A stretch of DNA of 64,000 nt from Glycine soja (lineage: Eukaryota; Streptophyta; Magnoliopsida; Fabales; Fabaceae). Under the pieces are notes generated by a model, which was given only the letters and a program-made list of their open reading frames with translations, was not told the origin of the DNA and ran no database searches. This document shows, piece after piece, positions 22,369 through 32,144 of the stretch. The stretch is taken from NCBI RefSeq assembly GCF_004193775.1, contig NC_041019.1:36470150-36534149 (forward strand). Reading direction: 5' to 3'. Made by a program: the position numbers and the translations under genes. Numbering within the stretch: the first letter of the stretch is position 1; each line of letters starts with the position of its first letter.

Positions 22369-22569
22369 GCTAGTTACCTTAGCCAGGAGATACTGGCAGA
22401 GCAAGAAGTTGATAGAGTGCATGGATTACCTGCGCAGCATCCGGTGAAGTTCAACAATATGGTGGTTATATCACTGTCAATGAAACTCAAGGAAGAGCAC
22501 TGTTCTATTGGTTTTTCGAGGCCACTCACAAACAAGAACAAAAACCCGTTCTCTTATGGCTCAATGGAG
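22369..22569 (+). pseudogene. serine carboxypeptidase-like (SCPL) fragment, copy A
   Basis: It reads [20 protein letters not shown], then after a one-base loss [17 protein letters not shown] and PVLLWLNG up to GGAG|GT. This is the N-terminal part of an S10-family secreted or vacuolar carboxypeptidase or acyltransferase; LLWLNGG is the oxyanion-side motif. The catalytic Ser, Asp and His lie downstream and are absent. The signal-peptide end kept in the other two copies is deleted here. Confidence 0.8.
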
Positions 22570-22859
22570 GTACTTTTTTTTGTACTAACCCAGCTCTTCA
22601 TGTATATATTTATATTGCAATCGTTTTTATTTAGTGTTCACTCTCATGACTAATACATGATAACTTACCGAAAGGTAAGGGTAATTTCTAGTGAATTTAT
22701 CTTTTAAATCTTCTAGGCTGGTTTAATCTTTATCATTTGATTTTAACATGTATTAAAAGGAATAGAGAGAGATGAATTTCGTGATAATTTATGGAATTGA
22801 ATGGAAGATAGTAGTTATTTCACGCTTAAATTATAGGGATGCTGATTGTAATCAAGCAT

Positions 22860-23075
22860 TTAATTTTTCTTGATGTCAAGAATCACAAACCAGAAGGTCA
22901 GGAAGTGAGTGCAGCAGGAGTAAACATTGATAATCATATGAATGAAGGCAGTGGCTGGATTAACTCAGCATAACAATGCAAAGCCTATTGCTGATTCTAG
23001 TTTTTCCAAGGCTAAACCAGAAGATTCTTTGAACTCACAATTCAAACTGCCAGAAGCTTCACAACTAGTTTCTAT
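22860..23075 (+). pseudogene. unassigned captured fragment, copy A
   Basis: Frames read VKNHKPEGQEVSAAGVNID, then in a second frame NAKPIADSSFSKAKPEDSLN. It is conserved at 37480-37690 and 53755-53955. It is hydrophilic and Lys/Pro/Ser-rich, probably a disordered part of a host protein. Family not recognised. Confidence 0.4.
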
Positions 23076-23492
23076 CTTCACTATTTTATTCTTGTTTGGT
23101 TGCTCAAATTAAATGCATTGTTCTAATTTTTTGACATTGCTATTTTTCTTTGAAGGGGAAAACACACCCAACTCAATTTTTTATGCTTTTGATGTCCACC
23201 CCAACCCAATTATGTGTGTTTAAGCTGTATTAGCAATGTGATTTGTTATATTTTGTGGAAACTGGGAATTTAATTCTGTAATTGTCTGTTTGTGTACTGG
23301 GCTGGCTTTATTGCAGAAGCAAAGGAGACACTCTCTTGTTTTGTTACTTCCTTTTCTCTCACTTTGGTGTCTTACAGATGAAAATGTATGTTTCTACCAT
23401 TTTTGTTTGTTTTCAAAATTAATACACTAATTTCAATTGAACCTTTCTCTTTTATATTGGGATATGATTGATGTTTAATAGCTTTGTCAAAG

Positions 23493-23718
23493 CTTAGAGG
23501 GCAATGCTGGTGCACTCACAAATTTTGAGGTCCTTGATTTCTTATGAGCAAAAGGAGCTTCAAAGGATCCAACAAGAGTTATTGCCAAAGTAGCGCAGTC
23601 TGAATACAAGGTTAGATTTGATTTTTCTAATAAATGGGAATACTTGTAAGTTTTATTGGTAGATGAATGTGCTGTATATCTAGCAGGTTTATGATTATTT
23701 GGTTGACACTGCTGCCTC
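23493..23718 (+). pseudogene. RPC9 fragment, first exon and first half of second, copy A
   Basis: Exon 23493-23610 reads LEGNAGALTNFEVLDFL, stop, AKGASKDPTRVIAKVAQSEY. After an intron, 23687-23718 reads VYDYLVDTAA and is cut by the CACTA-2 end. RPC9 (CRCP) is the RPB4-like partner of RPC8 in the RNA polymerase III stalk. The stop is a CGA to TGA change, private to this copy; the others keep Arg. The lost remainder of the exon is at 7410-7532. Confidence 0.85.
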
Positions 23719-23739
23719 CACTACTAAAAAACTTGTTTT

Positions 23740-23905
23740 TTACGACGCACATTCTAAGGCGGTTATAAGAAAACCGTCTTAGAATGTGATGCGGTGGCAT
23801 TTTTGTAATTAAAATCATTATATTTTGTTTATATGACATATATTTTAAAGCGGTTATGAAAAACCGTCTTAGAATGTGATAGGATGGCATTTTTGTAATC
23901 ATTTA
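23740..23905 (+). repeat. CACTA-2 5' subterminal repeats
   Basis: Two direct modules, each with a short hairpin (GCGGTTATRARAAAACCGTC type) and a shared GATGGCATTTTTGTAAT tail, lie just inside the left end. They carry the same word as the 3' end at 7000-7409. Confidence 0.7.
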
Positions 23906-24202
23906 AAATTTGAATGACGACGAGTTTCAAAACAGAATCGCCTTCCTATTCTTTCTTTTATAATACTAACCCTAGCTTGATGCCGCACCTCAACTTCTCT
24001 CTTCCACCTCGCATATCAACAATCTGCCTCTTCTCCTCACCTTCACCTTCGTTTCCCCTTCTTCCCCTCGTCACTCCTCTCCTTCTTCCTCCCTCTCCCC
24101 CCCAAGCTCCCTTCCTCCTTCGCCTCCGCCTCCACCGCTCCCTCTCCTTTCCCTTCAAACGAATGTTTCTTCATGTTGGACTCAGCCAACAAGTTGTGAT
24201 TG

Positions 24203-24650
24203 GTGCGTTTCCCAAAGTGTCAAAATCTTCTTCTCGAACTCGTTGATTACTCTGTCTATCAATGTGGTGGCTGTGGTGCCGTTCTTCAAGGTACCCTCTT
24301 TTCTTCTCTTGATCTAGTTGCATTGTTTTAGTTTCTAATTTTAGTTTCCATTTGCTTTTAATTTGCAGCGAAGCATAAAGGTTATGTGAGTGGTAGCTTG
24401 TCGGATGAGGGGAAGGTTGAACTTGGAGGAGATTCTGGTAAATCAGAAAGTTCTTTGGAGAAAGGCTTAGTTGATCGCAGTGACGCTTCAGATGTTGATG
24501 CTAAAGTAGATAACATGGCGAGGTGTTTCAGAACCAACCAGAGGATACTGGTGAGAAAGGGGTAATTGACGATGATGTTGATGTCGGCAGGAATACAGAT
24601 GAACTGGGTAAAACAATAGGAAGAGAACAGGAGGAACCTCCCAAGTCTCT
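24203..24650 (+). pseudogene. EDR4-like (DUF3133 family) N-terminal fragment
   Basis: Exon 24203-24290 reads VRFPKCQNLLLELVDYSVYQ then CGGCGAVLQ; exon 24369-24650 continues AKHKGYVSGSLSDEGK and an acidic Ser-rich tail. This is the zinc-ribbon-like N-terminus (paired Cys in PKC and CGGCG) of ENHANCED DISEASE RESISTANCE 4-type proteins. The normal CPKC has become FPKC, losing one Cys. The splice join Q|AKHK is clean. A frameshift follows DN, near 24512, after which another frame reads GEVFQNQPEDTGEKG. The start and everything C-terminal are missing. Upstream, 23950-24170 is a pyrimidine-rich leader-like stretch. Confidence 0.8.
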
Positions 24651-24834
24651 ATTTTTGTTTTTTCATTATTAAGGAACTCTTGCCCTCCAATTCCCTAGTA
24701 GTTTTCTTATCTTCAATTTAATGAATTTATATATTGAAGACCCTTCTCATTTAAAAACTCTTGTAATTGTTTGTGTAGTTTTTCTTTTTTTACTGTCTAC
24801 TTAATTTTCATTTTACATATATAGGTATTGTCAG

Positions 24835-25699
24835 CAGCCAAAGTTGCCAAAAAGATGAAGCTAAAATTTACTAAAGAATGGATTGCATATCTTAGATTGC
24901 CTCTTCCAATTGATGTTTACAAAGAGGTAATCCACAAGTTATGCTTTTGAAATTTGAATACAGCTGAAGCATTATATTCTGAAACATGGTGCGAATGTCA
25001 TGTAAGATGTCTCAAGGTAGTCATGAGATCCAATGTAGGATTGAAAGGGGGGAAGAAACACAAATGGTGGAATTGTAAGGTTCGTGTACCTTTTTTTGTT
25101 TTCTATGAATGAACAGATTAATTCAGCTTATGGCCTTTTATTTTTCATTCAAAACCTTTATTAATCTATGAAGCTTAATAGTCTTCTAGTAAAGAAATCA
25201 CTGGTAGTAGTAAAATTATTAATCAGCTATATATAACGGGTGATATTAAATAAACTGCCTAATTATAAATTATTTCATGCATTGGGCTGATAATAGCAGT
25301 AAAATATTTATACTCAAAACCGAGGCGTTCAAATTCAATGAAGTTAACTACTTCAGTACTTCATATATGGGACGCAGTATATATAAAATGGATACTTCTT
25401 AGCCAAAAAGATTAATTAGTCTAAATATTTTAAACATTTTATATTTAAAATGGATACTTTTTAATTAACAATATATATATACTCATTTCTTCTTTTAAAT
25501 GGATACTTTTTAATTTTATTTGATTACACTTACTTAACTTCTTTTACAGATTTTGAAACCAGCTTTCACAATAATAGCTGATCATGAGATGAAATGCCTT
25601 TTGTTATTGATTCGTGGCACACATAGTACCAAGGATACTTTAACAGCTGTTACAGGAAATGTACGTGGTACCATTTCATCATACTATTTAGCATTAAAG
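24835..25699 (+). pseudogene. class 3 lipase-like fragment, two exons
   Basis: Exon 24835-24926 reads VLSAAKVAKKMKLKFTKEWI then LPLPIDVYKE. Exon 25550-25699 reads ILKPAFTIIADHEMKCLLLL then RGTHSTKDTLTAVTGN. The second matches the start of the alpha/beta-hydrolase core of plant calmodulin-binding, class 3 lipase proteins (RGTHS...D.LT). After GN the frame slips; the alternate frame gives VPFHHT, expected for this family. The GHSLG nucleophile region is absent. Identification is from remembered family sequence; the first exon is less certain. Confidence 0.65.
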
Positions 25700-26740
25700 G
25701 TATGCTTTTCCTTTATCTATATCTTTCTGCACACTATACAAGCTTACAACTAGTTTGTTTAGAATAATATAATAATTTTGATTATATATATAATCAAATT
25801 GTAGCTTTTACAATAAAATTATTTAATAAGTAGTTATTAAATAACGTAGTAATAATTAAAGTAGTTTATTTGGTATTGTCTAAACGTTAAGACACCAAAT
25901 TTCAACTTTCACATGTTCCTATTTTCGGTACCTACACTATGGTATTATTTATTTATTTATGTTATTGATATGGAGTATTGATTTATTTTGTTGCTAATTA
26001 ATTTTGATTGAAAAATTTAACTGATTATTATAATGTGTTTTTTTTTCTTTCATTTATGTTTTTTTATCCTCAAAATTTAAATTAAAATTTTTATTAAAGA
26101 TAATTAAATATATACGCCTATTGGTCACATGCTACTTCACTTATAAAATACATGATACATACTAGTCTTTCAAAAATAGAGAAATGGAATGTCTCTGTTT
26201 TTACATTTTTAGGATAGTGTGTTTAAATATTTATAATATAAAAATTATAACATAATATTATATTTACGTTAGATGCTAATTCAACTTTGTTATTTAGATT
26301 ATACTTTGCTGCCAAAATATCTGAAAGTCATTACTCAACTATTTTAAATGGGAATTGATGGAGAAAATAATTATAATGTTTGTTTTAAAGGTATCTAATA
26401 TTTGATTAACTGAGCATGTTACTAATTTTAAGAAATAAGGCCACGGTAATATCATTTTGTTTTAGTTCTCATAGAGCCAAAAAAAGAGGAATATTGTCAA
26501 ACTCTATCCTCTTCAGTATCATTGACGTTAAAGGCAACGTTAGCATTTTTTTTCCTGCATTCTAGTTCCATAAGTTGGCAATAAAGGTTGTAATTTGCTT
26601 ATGCCATGTCGGTGTAGCATATGAAGATGTTATCCCACCTTATGGTACCTGGAGTTAGTTCCTAAAGTTGCATCTTTTAACCTATTTTTTCTTTAAAGAA
26701 AACTTTGATGTTGGAAGCAATCAATATAGTTATAATTTCT
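25700..26740. other. AT-rich interior of CACTA-2: no gene seen
   Basis: Long AT-rich stretch between the lipase and coiled-coil fragments. No coding or terminal repeat signal was found. Confidence 0.5.
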
Positions 26741-26744
26741 GCAG

Positions 26745-26845
26745 GCTGAGGTAACCATCACGAAGCTTAATGAGGAGAGCCGCAGGAACACTCAAGAAAA
26801 AGATTTACTGATGCGGCAGGAGGAACTGAACAATTTGTTGTTCAG
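26745..26845 (+). pseudogene. coiled-coil exon fragment, unassigned
   Basis: It is bounded by TTTCTGCAG and a GTACTT donor and stays open: AEVTITKLNEESRRNTQEKD then LLMRQEELNNLLF. The heptad-like, charged pattern suggests a coiled coil. The exon is well formed; the parent protein is not recognised. Confidence 0.5.
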
Positions 26846-27759
26846 GTACTTCATTTTCTATCTCTCTCTGCTGTGTGTTTTTTCTCTCTGCAGAATTTCT
26901 CAAATTTCTCCATTGGGTGTTCATTCATGGCTTTTGGAAGATGCAATAAGCAATAAATATTTACTTATCTGATTGAGTTTTTTTACATGGTTGTATAACC
27001 CAACCCAATGGCATAGTGTGCAAACAGAGTTTTCTTTTTTTTTTTTTAAAGTAAAAAAAATGTTACAATGTGAAAAATGTTAGCTACACTTTTTATGCAT
27101 AAAAAATAAAATAAAAAGTATCAAAATTTTTATAATAACTCATAAGCTCCACTTAATCAACCAAATTATATCCATTTGATAGTGACACTTTCTGCATTCT
27201 GTTTCTAACATTCTTTCATTAAAAAAAATTATTTGAAGTCTTCTTGTAAGGCTGTAAAATAGAAGTGATAAAAAAATCACACATTGCTTTTACCTCTGGG
27301 CATAACCTGCATGACGTCACACATTGCTGTCAATGCGCGTGCTTGTAGCGAGCTGATTTTACTAGGGACACCAAACACATTCTCTTCTATCTCATGATCA
27401 TGATGCAAAAGCATTAGCATCAAGCACCATGCACCCCATGGAAAGTGTCTTTTCTCTCTTTGTAGCCGCTAGAACTGATTTTATCCAATTTCTGGTGCAG
27501 TCTTTTGGCTGCAATTACATATGTCTATGGGCATATGATTCCATTTCACCAAAGTATATATATGCATATGCTCACATTATTCCATTTTAATTATATTATA
27601 AAACATTACATATATAGTTCTGAGGCTTTTTTTTTGCATATGTAGTCATTTGAGCTTCTTGGATGGTATATCTACAATATGCTTCTTACATTCAACCTAA
27701 TATTATTTCTTTCAAGCTATTTAAGTGAAATAAATGTTATCTCTCTTCAATCTTTTTAG

Positions 27760-28057
27760 GATAGTTTTGGACGATTGCATGACAGGGGGGAAGGAAGCCC
27801 GAAAACAAAATAGAACTTTGACTAAGCTTTTCCCAAATAAAATTACAATTCACATGCCACAGGTATATATAGGGGAATATTTGTAGGGTATTTTCCTCTC
27901 CTTATACTGTATTCATAGTATATTTCCTTGTATAAGATGAGGCTATTCATAATATATTTCCTGGTATAGGATGAGGCTCTACTAGCCTCCTGGAAGCAGC
28001 AACTGGATCAAGAAGTTGAGACTCAAAATTAAAGGAAATTTACATCACTTGCACATA
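27760..28057 (+). pseudogene. AAA-type ATPase fragment, second copy
   Basis: It has the same two exons as 6277-6584. Exon 27760-27862 starts DSFGRLHDRG, then after a frame change in the G-run reads LTKLFPNKITIHMPQ. Exon 27970-28057 reads DEALLASWKQQLDQEVET, then shifts; the alternate frame gives LKIKGNLHHL. These lie N-terminal to the ATPase core of plant At4g28000-type AAA proteins. Both frameshifts are shared with the other copy and so predate the duplication. Confidence 0.75.
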
Positions 28058-28557
28058 GTGAGTGCCTTGTGTTTGCTTGTTAATTTAATTCGTTGGCATA
28101 ATTGATAGGCATGTTTATTGCAACATCTACATATTTTCATGCAAAAACAGAGTTGGAGGCTATAGTACTTTCCTTAATATGTTATTTCATTGTGGTACTA
28201 AGTAATTCACAGTATGATTTATATATGAATGGATGGGATACCAATTAAACAATCAATGCAACTTATGCTTTACCATGGAAGTTTGTTTCCTTTGCATGTA
28301 TGTCCTTTAGATCACCACTTTTTAAGGTTTGGAAGATGGTGTTGCTGTATCAATTGTGCAAGGACGTTTGGTTTGGGTGGGTTTGTGAATTTTATTTTTT
28401 CTAAACTTTACCTTTGTCTATATTATCTCTCATCCATCTTTGATAACAATCCCATTCTAAGTTTTAATTCAAGGCTGACATTTTGCTTTAAATTTTCATT
28501 TTTTATTTATATTTAAGATAATGAGAAGTGAGTTAGTATCCCTTCTGGTCTTTATTT

Positions 28558-30045
28558 AATGTACCCAAGGCATTAAAAATTACAAGATCATGTCATATTT
28601 TCTTTTTTGGCTGAACATTCATACATGTAATTTTGCTAGTATAAGAAATAAGTAAGTCATATTAACAAATGCTAAAGATTTGGTTTATAAGAATAATTTG
28701 TGCAATAGTGACCAAATTTTGCTATCTTTATAATTTCTTAGTCACTGTCTCCAGTCTATTGATTCTTTATTCAAGATCCATTAACCCCTCAATATATTGC
28801 CTTGATTCATTTTTCCCATTTCCATCTCCATAGTCTTCCTCCAAAGCCTCCATCTCTTGGGTCAACAGTGTCTTGAGAAGGATTTCCAAATTGAACAGTT
28901 TTCAAAGGAGAAAATTCAGGTGCAACATCAACATCATTACCATTTGTATTTGCTTTTGATACATGAGGTCCATGATGACAGAGTAGCTTTAGACTGCTTT
29001 TTTGCCAAGTAATATTGTTTGCAATTTTTTAAAGTAATTTTGGGTATGCAGTAATTTTTTAATGCAATAGCTTTGGTGCCCGAGAATGCAATCACGCAAT
29101 CTGAAACTTCTTGATGCATTCCAAATTGCATAGCCACTCTCTATGTGGTAGGCACCTTTTTATAATACATTGTTGCAAACAAGCATCGATATACTCATGC
29201 ATATAACAACCAAAACTATTTTCATTTATCCAAATTACTCTCACATGGTAACCAAGTTTCCTTTTTTGGATTAAAAGACCTAAACTTACCAACAAATTGA
29301 ACATGATTAAGGGTGCCAAGGAAAATTGCCCCTAGTAGAGTCCAGGGAAAATCTCACACCGTCAGTTTTCAATTGATTAAGCTTGTTCCACCTAAATAGC
29401 ATAGGTTCTTCATTGGTAATCAGCCTAGGCTATGGTTGCTAATTTGTTAATCTCTCCCACACCCAAGTTTGGACCAAGTTGTAAAACTGTGACCAAAGAG
29501 TTAACAACAATTCCAATTCTTCATTACCAGTCAAATAAACTATTGTTTTCTTCGATAAACCAAAATCATTTTATATGTTGGATAAAACTGTTGGTCACAA
29601 AGCTGATTCTCTCCAGCACGATGAACAACAATAAGGAAAACAAACTTTCTCACCAAGCCACTAGGAGAGAAGCCAATCATTGCCAAGCAAGTTGCAAGGG
29701 ATGTTTCATGCTCAATTTCACTACCACTATTGACAAAAATCCATCCATGCTAATGTTTATATAAACCCAACTCTTTTTACTCCTTGGAGATTGTTGTTGT
29801 CCTGTTCTATGTATCAATTTCTTCTCCACCTTCATCATTTCCTAGCTTTGAAATGGGGTCAAGATAGGATCACCAACAGTTGCAAAACCCTCCAACACCA
29901 TCACATCCTCCAAGGTGACATTTTTCTCACCCTAGGAGCACAAAAAGGTATTTGTCTAAGGACACAACTTCTCCACAAACCAAAACACATGTTTTCAACC
30001 CAAGTGCTTCATAGTAAAAAATGAAAACATGTGTTTTGGGGCTGT
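28558..30045 (+). repeat. foldback left arm and centre without right arm
   Basis: The arm corresponds to 41350-42800. It keeps the loop (centre about 29995-30022) and the first 20 or so bases of the right arm (ATGAAAACATGTGTTTTGGG), then breaks at 30045 into unrelated DNA. It can therefore form only a short hairpin at its end. Minus-strand open frames near 28937-29319 repeat those of the other arms and are not recognisable. Confidence 0.75.
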
Positions 30046-31227
30046 TGAGAAAGCACACTTTTCTCTGTCTAATTGAACTAGCAACAACCTTTGCCTCAAC
30101 TGTTCTAATAGTGCATCTTCCAAAAGAAAAAGCCAACATTTTGTAAATATATATGTATACCATGTTATGAAAAATAAAAAATCCTTTTCCTCATGACCAT
30201 ATCATATCCAAAATGAGCATTTTGATGTTAAATTTTTATGTGATAAAAAATTGTACATTTAAAATAGTGGGAATTAAATTATAGAAAAAAGTGATGAATC
30301 GATGAAATTCACAAAATTTAAAGGTGTACATCAATTGGATTGGATTGATTTTGAAGACAAAATTGTTTCAATCCTATGTTTTGCTTATTGAGCCTTTTTT
30401 TTTGTTTCTCAACTTGTCTTCCAACCATTTATTCAAGAGAAGAAAAAGAAAAAGAAAAGACTCCTTTTGCTTCAATTTTTCCGAGGTGATCGACAACTTG
30501 GATTTCAATTTTTCTGACTATTTATTGGAGTAAATCGGCTTATAAATATACCGAGAAAAATTCAGGTAGTAAAGAAATCACAATTGAGACTATTAATTAG
30601 TAAAGTATATGTATATGGTTAAAAGATCTTCATTGTTAATCATTGAATTACTAGTATGTTGCTCACTCTTTTTCCTAGGATTCTTTAGTTGCTCAAACCT
30701 CTGCCATGTCAAGGTGAAAGCTACAAATTTTAGCCAAATAGGTACAAATTCAATAAAAGAGACATCACTTTATATTTTGTGCATAAAGGATAATAAATAT
30801 AATAATTAAGAAAAATCTCCTACTTTAATTTTTTTGAGTTTAAGGTAAACGTTTGGAAGGAAAAAAAGGAAGGAAATGTAATTTTCGATAACATAAGAAA
30901 TAAATTTTTTAATTTGGTAGAAGAATAAAAAATCTTCTTATACTGTGTTATTTACTTTTGGAAGATGAGTCAACTTGGTATCATGTTATACTTAAAGTAT
31001 ATTTGTCTTCTTTAATAAATACAGTTTCCCAATAAGACCCTAAGCATAGCCATAGGTTCTTTAATAAATACAGTTTTCCAATAAGACCCTAAACACAACC
31101 ATAGGTTCCAAATAATGGCCTAAATTTGGTTAAAAATTACTGATCCATGTTTGAAACAATGTAATGCATACTCAAACAAACACTTATATATAGTGTCTCA
31201 GTCGAATTTCAATATAAATAATAAATA
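30046..31227. other. island sequence; part repeated at 50.5 kb
   Basis: The stretch 30320-30690 recurs at 50505-50870, where CACTA-1 then replaces the rest. It includes a frame starting MVKRSSLLIIELLVCCSLFF (30621 on), resembling a signal peptide but with no known mature part. Two units of about 54 bases (TTCTTTAATAAATACAGTTT start) lie in tandem at 31007-31110. No gene is supported. Confidence 0.45.
31007..31110 (+). repeat. two-unit tandem repeat, about 54 bp
   Basis: TTCTTTAATAAATACAGTTT...CAATAAGACCCTAA...CATAGGTT occurs twice in a row with a few differences. Confidence 0.8.
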
Positions 31228-31890
31228 CACTATTAGAAATTACACTTTCAACATCGGTTATTTAGGGCATTCTACATCGGCTCTAAAACCGATGTTGAAA
31301 GTGACGATGTTGAATGTATCATCGTTAACATCGGTTTTCAAAAACCAATGTTAACATAAATATGATAACATCAGTTTTCTAAATAACAGATGTTAAACAC
31401 AAAGAACTACAACAAAAAAAGTGTATGCATGACGAAAGTTGACATCGGTTTTGTAGTAAAACCGATGTTAATGTTATATATTAACATCGGTTCTCTAGAA
31501 GAACCGATGTCAACATTGATGATGCATATACTTATTTGTTGTACGTCTTTGTATATAACATCGGCTATTCATAGAAAACCGATGTTAGTGTACAACTTTA
31601 ACATAAGTTATTTATAGATAACCGATGTTAACATTTGTACATTAACATCGGTTATGTATAGATAGCCGATGTTAACTTATGTACATTTACATCGGTTATG
31701 TATAAATAACCGATGTTAATATAGAAACGGTAACATCGGTTATGTATGAATAACCGATGTTAATGTACAAAAGTTAACATCAGTTTTGTGTATGACTGAT
31801 GTTAAGGTTCATGTCGACATCGGTTTTTGTAAATAACCGATGTTGTTTACCATATTAACATCAGTTTTTGTTAATAACAGATGTTGTTTT
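31228..31890 (-). mobile_element. CACTA-3 terminus with AACATCGGTT subterminal palindromes
   Basis: It begins CACTATTAGAAATTACAC. For 600 bases a 10-12 bp word (TAACATCGGTT or its complement AACCGATGTTA) alternates in orientation more than a dozen times, giving a series of small hairpins. This is the end of a third, larger CACTA family. The Ulp1-like gene next door reads toward this end. No partner terminus was found in the window. Confidence 0.8.
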
Positions 31891-32144
31891 CAAGTATTTT
31901 TTTTATATATACTTTATGTTTTTACAGTAAACTCAAAGTTGTACCTGTCAAATGCAATTTCAAGCCCAATTCACAGCAAATAAACATTTTATTCTGCTTT
32001 CAAGCAGTTTTAATGATAATAAACATCAAATAATTGATTTATCATAAAGAACAATCATCAAATGAATTCAATGTTCATATTACATAGAAAATGTCAAAAA
32101 TGTTAAACCAAAGTAAACTAAGCTAAAGATAATGTCCCTAAATC

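Larger units (their letters stand above)
21694..23718 (+). mobile_element. CACTA-1, 5' half, copy A
   Basis: It begins CACTACAAGAAAAATG, flanked on the left by AGG (21691-21693). The first 330 bases hold TGTAGGTA/TACCTACA subterminal words. Transporter, carboxypeptidase, unassigned and RPC9 fragments follow, all in the forward direction. Compared with 35920-38340 it lacks about 420 bases between the transporter and carboxypeptidase pieces, including the start of the latter. It is interrupted at 23719 by CACTA-2. Confidence 0.85.
23719..28557 (+). mobile_element. CACTA-2 (Pack-CACTA), 5' part
   Basis: The left end is CACTACTAAAAAACTTG, inserted in an RPC9 exon after GCTGCCTC. Two subterminal modules with ATTCTAAGGCGGTT/AACCGTCTTAGAATG follow. 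Then come EDR4-like, lipase, coiled-coil and AAA-ATPase fragments, all forward and with introns. No transposase is present. At 28557 the sequence jumps from TCTTTATTT into foldback flank (AATGTACCC), so the 3' end is missing; it is seen at 6930-7409. A full element would be about 5.3 kb. The target site was probably CTC, now CTC on the left and TC on the right. Confidence 0.75.

Noticed and set aside
23914..24246. Proline-rich protein from the 110-codon frame
   Set aside because: It runs through a C/T-rich leader-like stretch and then reads the EDR4 exon in the wrong frame.
30621..30809. Small secreted peptide gene starting MVKRSSLLIIELLVCC
   Set aside because: Signal-like start only; no Cys pattern, splice or promoter support, and the second copy at 50.8 kb is cut off.
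31228..31890. CRISPR-like array
   Set aside because: Repeats are short, alternate in strand and have irregular spacing, in a plant nuclear context; they are CACTA subterminal repeats.
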